Shown in pieces: positions 45,075 to 53,757 of a stretch of 60,734 nucleotides of DNA (its first letter is position 1; each line of letters begins with the position of its first letter). Under the pieces are notes generated by a model. The model had not been told where the DNA came from, ran no database searches, and saw only the letters and a list, made by a program, of their open reading frames with translations. The position numbers and the translations under genes were made by a program. The DNA comes from Schwartzia sp. (in: firmicutes) (lineage in GTDB: Bacteria > Bacillota > Negativicutes > Selenomonadales > Selenomonadaceae), in contig JAFVAI010000020.1 of the NCBI GenBank assembly GCA_017480545.1, forward strand, positions 1-60,734. Reading direction: 5' to 3'.

Positions 45075-45887
45075 TCAAGCGTAAGCAAGCCCTGCTTTCT
45101 TCGCGATACGAATAACCTCTTCTTCCGTTGTTTCAGCCATTTCCGAAATTTCCGCATACGGGTAATGCTTTTTGAGCATATTGGTTACAACCGATACGGT
45201 TTTGTCTAAACGCCCTTTTTCCTCGGCAAGCTCGCGTTCTTCTTCAATCTTCATCGCGTAAGTCATATAGCCCACCCTTTCCTGCTCTATTTGCTTCACA
45301 CGGACGATCTCATCGTCGATCTCGCGGACAAAGGCGTCGTCGCTGATTACACCGTTCACATAATCCAAGAATGCCCTGACGTCCGGCGCAACGTCATCCG
45401 CTGTACCCTTTGAGTTCACAAAGACCTTCGTCGTCTTGTCATCCAGTTCCAATCCTGCATCCTCGACGCAAAGGTTTCGGAACGTATAAATATGCCGCGA
45501 TTGGCCGAAGGGGTCAAACGGGCAGATGAAGATGATGTAGGTCGGCGGAAGCGTCTTGTACTTTTGCCCTGCCGCCAAACGCTCGGAGTCGATCATCGCC
45601 TGATAGTAGCGCACCCGTTTCGCCAATTCGCCGCTTTCCGGCTGGCGTACCTGCATCTCAATCTCGAAAATCTCGTCGCTGCCCTCGACGTACACGTCCA
45701 AACGGACTCCTTTGCTCTCGTACTTAGGCTTTACGGTCTTTTCCTCGTCGATATAGCGAATATCCGTCAGCTTGATATTCAGGATTTTCTCAATCATCGT
45801 CTTGCAGATATGCTTGCGCCGCATGACGAGCTTGAACATATAATCGTCCTGAATCGTCAATTCTTCCCACGGCTTGATATTGCCCAT
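45075..45887 (-). CDS. Rpn family / PD-(D/E)XK nuclease (transposase-like)
   Basis: A 270-residue protein starting MGNIKPWEELTIQDDYMFK, the classic opening of Rpn/PDDEXK-type proteins. The nuclease core is KGVRLDVYVEGSDEIFEIEMQ (written here as the D...EIEMQ motif), followed by RVRYYQAMIDS. The C-terminus is charged and helical. Such proteins are linked to RecA-independent recombination and often occur in many copies. The start at 45887 begins the homology. It lies next to a pseudogene and the island edge. Confidence 0.85.
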   Translation of the reverse strand: MGNIKPWEELTIQDDYMFKLVMRRKHICKTMIEKILNIKLTDIRYIDEEKTVKPKYESKGVRLDVYVEGSDEIFEIEMQVRQPESGELAKRVRYYQAMIDSERLAAGQKYKTLPPTYIIFICPFDPFGQSRHIYTFRNLCVEDAGLELDDKTTKVFVNSKGTADDVAPDVRAFLDYVNGVISDDAFVREIDDEIVRVKQIEQERVGYMTYAMKIEEERELAEEKGRLDKTVSVVTNMLKKHYPYAEISEMAETTEEEVIRIAKKAGLAYA

Positions 45888-46081
45888 CCCGCCACCACGC
45901 TTTCTGTTCTTGCCTCGTATTATACCACATTTTTCGTTATCCCGCATTGCAAAGGATACGGCATTTGCTTTTTCCTGTTTCTTTCATGGCGCGGGCGTGG
46001 TACAATGGAACGTGCATGAAAAGTTGTGCTTCGCCGTTTGCAAAAGACCTTTTCCTGCAAAACCTTTTCGGGAGGAAGCCG

Positions 46082-48091
46082 ATGTTTTCCTTATTTTTTT
46101 ATGGCATACAGCAGGATATAAAGCTCTTTTGCGTCGCGCCCCTCGTTTGCGCGATTTTTCGTTTCCTTTTTATTGTCCTTTACGGAAATTATACTTCCCT
46201 GTCCGGGCAATGGAAAAAATTCTATCATTGCTTTCGGTACGGCTTTTGGTGGGGCATGGACTGGAACACTTACGTTCTTCTCGATTCCGCCGTGCTCGTC
46301 AGCCTGCCCGGCGCGTTTCTGCCCGATTGGTTCGCCGCGGGCGACCAGGTGCGCGCCGTGGGCATTTCTGTCTATCTTGCCGTTTTGTACGCGGCGTTTG
46401 TCGGGAAACTGATTTTCTATTACCATTACCGGGACATTTACAACAAAACACTTTGGATGGGGAAGAACGCGGACAAGAAGAACCTGCTCGATATTTTCTT
46501 CCATCAAAATCACGGCGTCCTCGTGCTGCTGAGTTTCGTGCCTTTTGTGTTCGGCTGCTATCATTTGAGCCTCGCGTGGCTTTCCACGCCGACGCTTGCA
46601 TATCCGGCCTTCGATTCGGACGCGGCGCGGTACGCGTTCCATTTTTCCGTCGTGGCGGCAGTTACCGTGCTGTTTTATTACTTCCGCTACGGCGGCAGCT
46701 TCAACCACGCCAACAAGCCGGAATGGGACGAAATCCCGACGGTTGTAAAAGAAGATATTTTCCTCGCGAAAGCGACCATCGATGACCTCGTGGCGCTGGA
46801 GATCATCTGGAAGCACCCGCCGCACGAGCTTTTGAACCACACGGACGAGGAGGCCGCGCCGAAAATCGCGGCGGTTATCCCCAAAGCCGATTGGCGGGAC
46901 GCGGAGCAGCCCTTGCGGCTGTTCGCCCGTACCGCGCAGGGGGCGCGGATTGCGCCGCCCCAGCATATTTTTTACCTGCTGGCGGAAAGTTACGAACAGG
47001 CGCCGTTGGACGCTCCGTATGCCTCGCTCCATATCGCGGATGGGGGCAAGGAATTTTGCGCGGACCCGCACGCCTTTTCCGTCCCGAATTTCCTTTCCGC
47101 GGGGCTGCTTTCCCAGCCGTCGCTCGTCAGCCTTTTGCTCGGCGTTTACGACGCGGGGCTGGAGTTCAACGAAACGGAAGCCTTTTGGCACGGTACGTTG
47201 CCGACTGCCCTGCCGATTCAGCTGCGGGCGCTCGGCTACCGCTCCGCCTTTTGGTACGGCGGCGAGCTGAACTGGGGCAGCCTCCAACATTTCCTGCCCG
47301 CGTTGGGCTTCGATGAGATGCACGGCGGCCCGGATTTCTGCCCCACAGACGCGCCGCGCACATGGCTCGGCGTCTACGACGACGTCTTCCTGACGGAGGC
47401 GGGGAAGAAAATCCAAGAATCGGACGACGGCACGCCGGTGCTCCATTTCCTTTACACGACCTCGAACCACGGCCCCTATACGATCCCCGTCGATACTTAC
47501 GGCTACAGTGTCGAGCGCGTCATGCCCGACGCGCCGGAGGCCGTTCGGAAAAGCCGCATCGCGCAGCGGAAACTCGGCTGTTATTGGTACACGGATTGGG
47601 CGTTGTTCCGCTTTGTCCGCCAGATGAAAGAAATTTACCCGGACAGCCTGTTCGTCGTGACCGGCGACCACGCCATGCGCGCGCTTCCTTTCGACTGCGG
47701 CATTTCCCATCGCAAGGGGCCGACGCTGCGCGAACACGCCGGGGACTTTTTCGCCCTTTGGCATCGGGAACTCACGCCGGACCTATTCGCCGGAAACAAA
47801 ATCGGCGGACACATGAATATTTTCCCGACGCTGATGGAGCTGATTGCCCCGAAAAACCACGAATACCTCTCCCTGTTCCCGCCGCTGACGGAAAAACTTT
47901 CCGGCGTCGTGACGCCGCATCACTGGCTGACGGAAACGCACATCGGAACCTTCGACGACAATTACTGCCAACCCCTCGATGCCGACGACGAGATTCGCGT
48001 CCCGTCCGACGGCGGCCCGCTCCGCGATTTGCGCGACGGCTGGTGCGAACTGTCCGGCTGGTTGGGCCGTCATTCGGAGCTTTTGCGGTAA
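46082..48091 (+). CDS. LTA synthase-like sulfatase-fold membrane protein
   Basis: About 669 residues: five or so hydrophobic segments in the first 230, then an alkaline-phosphatase-superfamily domain. Recognisable pieces are IFYLLAESYEQ, TTSNHGPYTIPVD and FVVTGDHAMRALP with metal ligands. Relatives transfer phosphoglycerol or phosphoethanolamine to glycans or lipids. I cannot identify the nucleophilic Thr with certainty (the candidate stretch reads LSQPSLVSLLLG). The start at 46082 has GGGAGG. After the stop, 48092-48222 continues to look coding in another frame (KNAPVHNAGSCFAAL and onward), so a late frameshift may have shortened the protein. Confidence 0.75.
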   Translation: MFSLFFYGIQQDIKLFCVAPLVCAIFRFLFIVLYGNYTSLSGQWKKFYHCFRYGFWWGMDWNTYVLLDSAVLVSLPGAFLPDWFAAGDQVRAVGISVYLAVLYAAFVGKLIFYYHYRDIYNKTLWMGKNADKKNLLDIFFHQNHGVLVLLSFVPFVFGCYHLSLAWLSTPTLAYPAFDSDAARYAFHFSVVAAVTVLFYYFRYGGSFNHANKPEWDEIPTVVKEDIFLAKATIDDLVALEIIWKHPPHELLNHTDEEAAPKIAAVIPKADWRDAEQPLRLFARTAQGARIAPPQHIFYLLAESYEQAPLDAPYASLHIADGGKEFCADPHAFSVPNFLSAGLLSQPSLVSLLLGVYDAGLEFNETEAFWHGTLPTALPIQLRALGYRSAFWYGGELNWGSLQHFLPALGFDEMHGGPDFCPTDAPRTWLGVYDDVFLTEAGKKIQESDDGTPVLHFLYTTSNHGPYTIPVDTYGYSVERVMPDAPEAVRKSRIAQRKLGCYWYTDWALFRFVRQMKEIYPDSLFVVTGDHAMRALPFDCGISHRKGPTLREHAGDFFALWHRELTPDLFAGNKIGGHMNIFPTLMELIAPKNHEYLSLFPPLTEKLSGVVTPHHWLTETHIGTFDDNYCQPLDADDEIRVPSDGGPLRDLRDGWCELSGWLGRHSELLR

Positions 48092-48237
48092 AAAACGCGC
48101 CGGTGCACAACGCGGGCTCCTGCTTCGCCGCGCTGATCGCCGCCCTGCTGTACGACCGCGATTTTGTCGACGGCCTTGCATCTCCCGTTATGAAGCTGTG
48201 GCTGCAAACCAAACGCTTGTGATTCGCTAGGCTTGAT

Positions 48238-48289
48238 AAAACGACCCCCATGCCGCCGCAAAACGCGATGGCATGGGGGGTCGTTTTTT
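48238..48289. terminator. Bidirectional terminator
   Basis: ACGACCCCCATGCC pairs with GGCATGGGGGGTCGT, flanked by A and T runs. It separates the LTA-synthase-like gene from the HD-GYP remnant. Confidence 0.85.
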
Positions 48290-48291
48290 GC

Positions 48292-48833
48292 TCATTCCTT
48301 CAGGAACTTGGCCGGATCAATCTTCATCTTCATAATCAAGGGCATGAGCTCCATGTCCTCGAGGACGTGGGGGATGGTATCCGGCGGACAATTCCGCAGG
48401 TCGACGTCGAAAGCCCGGGGGAATACGTTCATGTTGATGTCGCCGAAAACGCAGATGGTTGGCGTGAGCGTGTGACCGAATTCGCTTTCCTTGACGATGG
48501 CGTAGCCCATCGTTGTCTTGACGATCGTGCCCACGGGATAAATGGCCACGTTGTCGAAAAGAGGGAAAGCAACGGTTCGTCGAACTGCCCCGGCGAGCAT
48601 TTCATCATGATCTTGTACGCGATATGCGGCCGATAGACGGGCTTGTAGGAGCGTTGCGTCGCCAACGCGTCGTAGACGTCGGCGATGGCGGTGATGCGCG
48701 CAAAGCGGCGAATCTTGTCCCCCATGAGATGGCGCGGATAGCCGCGCCCGTCCATGTGCTCGTGATGCTGGCCCGCGATGGCGGCGAGAACCGGCGCCAT
48801 CGGCACAGACAGCTCGGCTGACGTCTCATGCAC
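48292..48833 (-). pseudogene. Broken HD-GYP c-di-GMP phosphodiesterase gene
   Basis: The upstream piece (48833 down to about 48565) reads QHHEHMDGRGYPRHLMGD, ITAIADVYDALAT and CSPGQFDEPLLSLF, all typical of the HD-GYP domain. The frame then breaks, and the C-terminal part continues in another frame from about 48575 to 48292 (DNVAIYPVGTIVKTT to DPAKFLKE). The HD dyad and everything N-terminal to it are absent, so the gene is both truncated at the 5' side and frameshifted near 48558-48575. Non-functional as read. Confidence 0.8.
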
Positions 48834-48928
48834 TCTCTGTAAAGATTTAAAAATCTTAACAGAAAGCAGTATAATTGTTCAATATTTATACACTTTATCA
48901 TGTTGTCGTTATGTCCTGCAACAAAAAA

Positions 48929-48965
48929 TTGCCGCCGAAGCGAAGTTTCGCACTCCGATTCGGCG
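48929..48965 (-). terminator. Terminator after hsdM
   Basis: On the minus strand CCGCCGAA pairs with TTCGGCGG around a loop that itself contains GCGAAACTTCGC, followed by CAATTTTTT. The remaining gap 48834-48928 is AT-rich with no gene. Confidence 0.65.
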
Positions 48966-49063
48966 GTGATTTTTGAAGATTGCCCCGATGCGGTACCGGC
49001 TCGTTTTCGCCGTTTATGCTCTTGCATCTGGGCAACAGCGTTTTGGGGGTTTCTGTTTATTAT

Positions 49064-50533
49064 CTATCCATCTGCCTTCAGCAGTTCCTCGATCTTCCCC
49101 AGTACGTCGTCAATCTCGGCGTTCAGTGTCTCGCGTTCTTGTTTGTACCGTGCAATCAGCTCGAAGGGTTCGAGGATTTCCTCTTCCTCGTGGGGGAAGC
49201 CGCAGAGGTCGAGGTTGTAGCCACCGTCCGAGAGTTCTTTGATGGTGTATTTTTTTGCCTTGGGACTGCCGTCCTCGTCGATTTCCTCGCGATTGTTCCA
49301 CCATTCCATGACCGGGGCGAAGTGCTCCGGCTTCATCGGCTTCGTTTTCGAGAAATGCTTGTAGCCCTCGGGCATATCGAGGCGGTAGAACCACGTTTCT
49401 TTTGTCGGGTGCGTATGGTCAAAGAAAAGAATATTCGTAGTGATGCTCGTGTACGGCGAAAAGACGCTGCCCGGCAAGCGAATGACCGTGTGCAGGTCAA
49501 ATTCCGACAGGAGCTTCTTTTTGATGTTCGCTTTCGTGTTGTCCGTGCCGAACAGGAAGCCGTCGGGCAGCACCACGGCGGCGCGCCCGCCTTTTTTCAG
49601 CCGATACATGATGACGCTCATGAAAAGGTCGGCAGTCTCGGAGTCGGCGAGGTCGTCGGGAAAATGGCTCTGGACGATGGGAAGCTCGTTGCCGCCGTAT
49701 GGGGGATTCATCAAAATCACATCGAAGCGGTCGTCGTCCGTATAGTCCAGCACGTCCTTCATCAGGCTGTTGTCGTGGCGAATGTCCGGCTCGTCCACGT
49801 CGTGGAGCAGGAGATTCGTGACGGCCAGCATATAAGGGAACTGTTTTTTCTCGACGCCGTGGGCGGAGCGGAGCCATGCCTCATGGTCGGCGGCAGTCTT
49901 GACCTGTTTTTTGAGTTCCCGCAGCAAGCTGACGATGAATCCGCCCGTGCCCGCGGCGAAATCCGCCATCGTTTCGCCCAGCTTCGGCGCGATCATCTGC
50001 GCCATGAAGTCGGTGACGGCGCGGGGCGTGTAAAATTCGCCCGCGCTTCCGGCGGATTGCAGTTCCTTCAAAATCGTTTCGTAAATGTCGCCGAGGGCGT
50101 GGATATTCTCATAGCTTGTCAGGTCGATGTCGTCGATGACGTCCACGACCTGACGCAGCAATACGCCGTTTTTCATATATTGGTTCGTGTCCTCGAAGAC
50201 GCTCTTGACGACGCTCTTTTTCGCGGGCATATCGGGCGTGACGGGCAGATCCTTCAGCGTCTTGAAAAGCTCGTCCACGAAGGAAAGCAGCTCGTCCCCG
50301 GTCAGCGCGTGGCCCGCCTCGTCGGCTTTTGCCCAGTTCCGCCAGCGGTACGCCTCGGGAATCGCGGACGTATAGCCGTCGTCGTCAAATGACCAATCTT
50401 CCTCTTTCGCGTCGTAGACTTTGAGGAACAGCATCCAGACGATTTGCTCGATGCGCTGGGCGTCGCCGTTGATGCCGGGGTCGTTCCGCATGATGTCCCG
50501 CAGTTTCTTGATCAGTCCGTTCAAATTGCTCAT
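49064..50533 (-). CDS. hsdM: Type I restriction-modification methyltransferase subunit
   Basis: A 489-residue N6-adenine methyltransferase. The N-terminal helical domain (NLNGLIKKLRDIMR) is followed by GEFYTPRAVTDFM, the SAM-binding motif ADFAAGTGGF and the catalytic NPPY in LMNPPYGGNEL. It works with HsdS for methylation and with HsdR for cleavage. A 137-bp gap filled by a palindromic repeat separates it from hsdR; hsdS is further upstream. Confidence 0.95.
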   Translation of the reverse strand: MSNLNGLIKKLRDIMRNDPGINGDAQRIEQIVWMLFLKVYDAKEEDWSFDDDGYTSAIPEAYRWRNWAKADEAGHALTGDELLSFVDELFKTLKDLPVTPDMPAKKSVVKSVFEDTNQYMKNGVLLRQVVDVIDDIDLTSYENIHALGDIYETILKELQSAGSAGEFYTPRAVTDFMAQMIAPKLGETMADFAAGTGGFIVSLLRELKKQVKTAADHEAWLRSAHGVEKKQFPYMLAVTNLLLHDVDEPDIRHDNSLMKDVLDYTDDDRFDVILMNPPYGGNELPIVQSHFPDDLADSETADLFMSVIMYRLKKGGRAAVVLPDGFLFGTDNTKANIKKKLLSEFDLHTVIRLPGSVFSPYTSITTNILFFDHTHPTKETWFYRLDMPEGYKHFSKTKPMKPEHFAPVMEWWNNREEIDEDGSPKAKKYTIKELSDGGYNLDLCGFPHEEEEILEPFELIARYKQERETLNAEIDDVLGKIEELLKADG

Positions 50534-50573
50534 TCGTAATCATCCTATCGGTGTGAAGTTTATCGTGCGGAAG

Positions 50574-50668
50574 GCTCCCCCCGTCGGCTTCGCCGCCACC
50601 CCCCTCTAAGAGGGGGGCTTTTATTGCCTCCCTCTTAGAGGGAGGTGGCACGAAGCGCCGGAGGGAGT
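50574..50668. repeat. CCTCCCTC palindromic repeat between hsdR and hsdM
   Basis: Two inverted units: CTCCCCCCGTCGGCTTCGCC, CCCCCCTCTAAGAGGGGGGC, a short T-rich joint, then GCCTCCCTCTTAGAGGGAGG and GGCACGAAGCGCCGGAGGGAG read in reverse sense. Same family as 53541, 54546, 55134 and 13084. Confidence 0.75.
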
Positions 50669-50670
50669 TA

Positions 50671-52980
50671 TCATCCCGCCTTGTAAAGTTCTTCTTCCAA
50701 AGATTTCAGCGCGGCCTTGAAGCCTTCCTTGCCGCCGAAATGTTTCGCGATGGCGGACGGCGTACCGTATTTTCGAAACTCGTCCATTTTGAGAATAGCG
50801 GTTTCCTCCACCTCGCGGATGCCGAGATTCATATACTTGTCCAAAAGAATCTCCAGCACCTCCCGCGCCGCGCCGCTGTACTTGTGAAGGAAATCGCGCT
50901 TCTTCACGTTCTCGGCGCGCTCGCGGCGGGTCAGGGGCTTTTGGTCGTAGGCGATATGGCAAATCAGGTCGAAGTCGTCCACGTCCGTCATTTTCATATC
51001 GGCTTTCAGTTTGTCGAGGTCAATGCCCTGCGCTTTCAAAGCGTCGGCAATGGCCTTTTTCTTTTCCTCGGCGCTCCATTTGCGGATGAAATTGTCGAGG
51101 GTGGCGAACTGCTCCTTGACGTTCCGCTTCGTGTAGTCCGTGATGCTCTCCTGCCGGAGCAGCTTGCCGTTCGCGTCGTAAACAGAGACCGTCTTGTTGA
51201 CAGTGTAGACCGTGCAGCCGTCGCGAAGAACATACGGGATTTCCTGCGGGGGCGGCGGGTCGCCGCCGTCCTTCTTCCTTTTTTTCTTGCCCGTTCCTTC
51301 GCCGCCGCCCACGAAACCGTCCTCCTGCTCAATCGGCCCGTCCCAGTCGGGATCGGCAAAGAGCCTTGTGACGCCGCGAAAATCCATGATGGTGAAGCTG
51401 GTCTTGCCGTCCTTCTCCCGGAGCCGTGTGCCGCGCCCGACAATCTGCTTGAACATCGTCATGGAGGAAATCGTCTTGTCGAGGACAATCACCTTCGTCA
51501 TTTTGCAGTCCACGCCCGTGGACAAAAGCTCCGAAGTGGTGGCGATGACCGGGTATTTTTCGCTGACGGAGATGAAATATTTGAGCTTGCTCTTCCCGTA
51601 ATCGTCGCTGCCCGTGATGCGGACGACGTAATCGGGATTTTCCTTCATCCTGTCGGCGTTGCAGTTCGCCAGCTCGACGCGCATCCGCTCGGCGGCGGGC
51701 TCGCTGGCGCAAAACACAATCGTTTTCGCGTAAGGGTCGGTGGCGCGAAGGTACGCCGTGATCTGCTCGGCGACTTCGCGGATTCTGTCCGCGATGATGA
51801 TGTTATAGTCATAGTCGCTGTTGTTGTAGATGCGATCCTCAATCTCGTTTCCGTAGTAATCCTTTTGCCCCTTGACGGGCCGCCACTCGTCGCCGATGTT
51901 CGTATGGATATTCACCACGCGGAACGGCGCGAGGAAGCCGTCGTCGATGCCCTGCTTCAAGCTGTAAGTATACACGGGCGCGCCGAAATAGTCGATGTTC
52001 GACGTGTACTTTGTCTCCTTCGGCGTCGCGGTCATGCCGATCTGCGTCGCGCCCTTGAAATAATCGAGCACCGCGCGCCAGCGGCTTTCCTCTTTCGCCG
52101 AGCCGCGATGGCACTCGTCAACGATCACGAGGTCAAAGAAATCCGGCGAAAACAACTCCTGAAAATGCGGCACATCGTCGTCGCCCACCATCTGCTGGTA
52201 GAGCGCGAAATAGACTTGGTATGACTTGATGGTCGTGCGGTCGTCCTTCGCGAAGTTTACCTTGTGAATGACCTTGGAGAGCGGCTGGAAATCCTGCGCG
52301 ATGGACTGGTCCACGAGAATATTCCGGTCCGCGAGGTAGAGGATTTTCTTTTTCAGCTTCGCGCCCAAGAGCCGGTAAACAATCTGGAACGCGGTATAGG
52401 TCTTGCCCGTGCCGGTGGCCATGACGAGAAGGACGCGCTGCTTTCCGCGGGCGATGGCGTCCAGCGTGCGGTCAATGGCGACCTGCTGATAATAGCGCGG
52501 CGCGTAAGTGGTCTGGGAAACGTAGCAGGGCTGCTCCATCAGCAAACGCTCGGTTTCGTTCCATTCGCTCCCGGCGGCGAGCCGCGCCGTCAGTGTCTGT
52601 TCCGTCGGGAAAGCGGACAGGGGAAACGTCCGCTCCTGTCCCGTCAAAAAGTCGTACTCCTGAAAGGCGTCGCCATTGGAACTGTACGCGAACTTCAAAT
52701 CCATCATGGCGGCGTATTCCTTCGCCTGCTGCATCCCGAAGGAAACGGAATGGTTGTTGTCCTTCGCCTCCACCACGGCGAGGGGGCGGCCGCTTCCCGT
52801 GCAAAGCAGATAGTCCGCCTTCTTCGGCTTGGCGCGGACGGCAAGATTGCCCTTGATATTCATGCGCCCGTCGGTGATCTTCGCCTCCATGCGGATATGG
52901 GATTTGTCCCATTGGGCTTCAATGGCGGGCGTGATGAAAAGCCGCTTGACGTCCTCCTCGCTCAGTTGCTTCTTGTCCAT
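50671..52980 (-). CDS. hsdR: Type I restriction enzyme R subunit
   Basis: A 769-residue motor and nuclease subunit. An N-terminal PD-(D/E)XK nuclease region (ADYLLCTGSGRPLAVVEAK) precedes an SF2 helicase with Walker A MATGTGKTYTAF, DECH box VIVDECHRGS, TATPKET and motif VI QIVGRGTRLREKDG. The C-terminal helical part binds HsdM. Its length is at the short end for HsdR, as in the EcoR124-unlike Firmicutes forms. Start with GGAGGTGA. It appears intact. Confidence 0.95.
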   Translation of the reverse strand: MDKKQLSEEDVKRLFITPAIEAQWDKSHIRMEAKITDGRMNIKGNLAVRAKPKKADYLLCTGSGRPLAVVEAKDNNHSVSFGMQQAKEYAAMMDLKFAYSSNGDAFQEYDFLTGQERTFPLSAFPTEQTLTARLAAGSEWNETERLLMEQPCYVSQTTYAPRYYQQVAIDRTLDAIARGKQRVLLVMATGTGKTYTAFQIVYRLLGAKLKKKILYLADRNILVDQSIAQDFQPLSKVIHKVNFAKDDRTTIKSYQVYFALYQQMVGDDDVPHFQELFSPDFFDLVIVDECHRGSAKEESRWRAVLDYFKGATQIGMTATPKETKYTSNIDYFGAPVYTYSLKQGIDDGFLAPFRVVNIHTNIGDEWRPVKGQKDYYGNEIEDRIYNNSDYDYNIIIADRIREVAEQITAYLRATDPYAKTIVFCASEPAAERMRVELANCNADRMKENPDYVVRITGSDDYGKSKLKYFISVSEKYPVIATTSELLSTGVDCKMTKVIVLDKTISSMTMFKQIVGRGTRLREKDGKTSFTIMDFRGVTRLFADPDWDGPIEQEDGFVGGGEGTGKKKRKKDGGDPPPPQEIPYVLRDGCTVYTVNKTVSVYDANGKLLRQESITDYTKRNVKEQFATLDNFIRKWSAEEKKKAIADALKAQGIDLDKLKADMKMTDVDDFDLICHIAYDQKPLTRRERAENVKKRDFLHKYSGAAREVLEILLDKYMNLGIREVEETAILKMDEFRKYGTPSAIAKHFGGKEGFKAALKSLEEELYKAG

Positions 52981-53014
52981 ACGGATTCACCTCCGCAAGA
53001 GTCTACGATGTTGC

Positions 53015-53043
53015 TTGCTGATTCGATTACGTTATATTATAAT
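53015..53043 (+). promoter_or_regulatory. Promoter of the RelB-like gene
   Basis: TTGCTG (53015-53020), a 17-bp spacer and TATAAT (53038-53043), 36 bases before the start codon. It is divergent from hsdR. Confidence 0.6.
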
Positions 53044-53078
53044 TGAAGTATAAATTAAGGGCAAATGGAGGGATATTT

Positions 53079-53384
53079 ATGGCGACGAGTGTAGTGCAAG
53101 TTCGCGTAGATACGGCATTGAAAGAACAGGCGGCGAAGATTTTCGAGGAACTCGGCATCGACCTTTCCACGGCGATACGGATGTTTTTGAAACGGTCGGT
53201 GCTGGACGAGGGCATTCCTTTCCGCATGACGCGACAACGCCCCGGATATTATGAATTTGGCGCAAACCGAGGGCTATGGGCATTGCAGCAGCTCAACGAA
53301 GCGTCAGAGAGAAACGGGCTTTCTGATATGACTTTGGAGGAAATCAACGCCGAAATCGACGCTGTGCGGAGAGGCGAAGCATGA
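53079..53384 (+). CDS. RelB/DinJ family antitoxin, orphan
   Basis: A 101-residue protein with the ribbon-helix-helix start ATSVVQVRVDTALKEQAAKI and IDLSTAIRMFLKRSV, typical of RelB/DinJ. The C-terminus (LEEINAEIDAVRRGEA) is the toxin-binding part. No RelE/YafQ-like toxin gene follows; a terminator comes six bases after the stop. It points opposite to the hsd genes. GGAGGG lies seven bases before the ATG at 53079. It may be a remnant or an anti-addiction copy. Confidence 0.8.
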   Translation: MATSVVQVRVDTALKEQAAKIFEELGIDLSTAIRMFLKRSVLDEGIPFRMTRQRPGYYEFGANRGLWALQQLNEASERNGLSDMTLEEINAEIDAVRRGEA

Positions 53385-53390
53385 AATATT

Positions 53391-53415
53391 GCGGGGCTTT
53401 GCGCCCTGCTTTTTT
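53391..53415 (+). terminator. Terminator after relB
   Basis: GCGGGGC (53391-53397) pairs with GCCCTGC (53403-53409, one G-U), followed by T6. Confidence 0.75.
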
Positions 53416-53500
53416 ATGCCGTGGTTTCGTTTCCTAACGCCCCGCAGCACGCCAGCAGCTCCTCGATTTTCGCGACGAGGAGTGTTTTTTGTCCCCGTTT
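53414..53500 (-). pseudogene. hsdS 3'-end fragment (distal)
   Basis: Reads LVAKIEELLACCGALGNETTA then stop, matching the distal conserved helix end seen in the other hsdS tail (AKIEELLACCGTLEK). It is detached from any TRD. The fragment shows a past duplication or recombination at the specificity gene. Confidence 0.7.
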
Positions 53501-53540
53501 GCAAACTCTCCCTGTCGAGTTCACCGTGCTTTTTTACGAA

Positions 53541-53656
53541 CTCCCTCCGTCACGCCTTCGGCGTGCCACCTCCCTCAACGAGGGAGGCTTTTGTTAGCGT
53601 TTTCTTTAGCCTCCCTCTCAGAGGGAGGTGGCAGCCCGAAGGGCTGACGGAGGGAG
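53541..53656. repeat. CCTCCCTC palindromic repeat
   Basis: CTCCCTCCGTCACGCCTTCG, GCGTGCCACCTCCCTC, GAGGGAGGC, a joint GTTAGCGTTTTC, then the inverted unit ending GGGCTGACGGAGGGAG. It lies between two hsdS tail fragments. Confidence 0.8.
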
Positions 53657-53657
53657 T

Positions 53658-53757
53658 TCACTTCTCCAACGTCCCGCAACACGCCAGCAGTTCCTCAATT
53701 TTTGCGACGATGCGCTTTTGCTCGGCGAGAGGGGGAAGAGAAGCCGCCTCTTGGATT
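53658..53757 (-). pseudogene. hsdS distal conserved region, out of frame
   Basis: Reads EVIQEAASLPPLAEQKRIVA and then KIEELLACCGTLEK before a stop. It begins exactly where the 53756-54508 hsdS frame ends, offset by one base, and repeats the SLPPLAEQKRIVAK segment found there 30 residues earlier. It is the normal end of an HsdS whose second recognition domain has been lost. Confidence 0.8.

Noticed and set aside
44783..45115. A separate small gene reading the bchD fragment
   Set aside because: It is a 90 percent copy of the bchD end with a frameshift and no start signal of its own; the downstream part is a terminator.
48605..49027. Minus-strand frame upstream of the HD-GYP remnant as its missing N-terminus
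   Set aside because: It reads low-complexity Ser/Arg sequence with no HD-GYP features and overlaps the real fragment in another frame.
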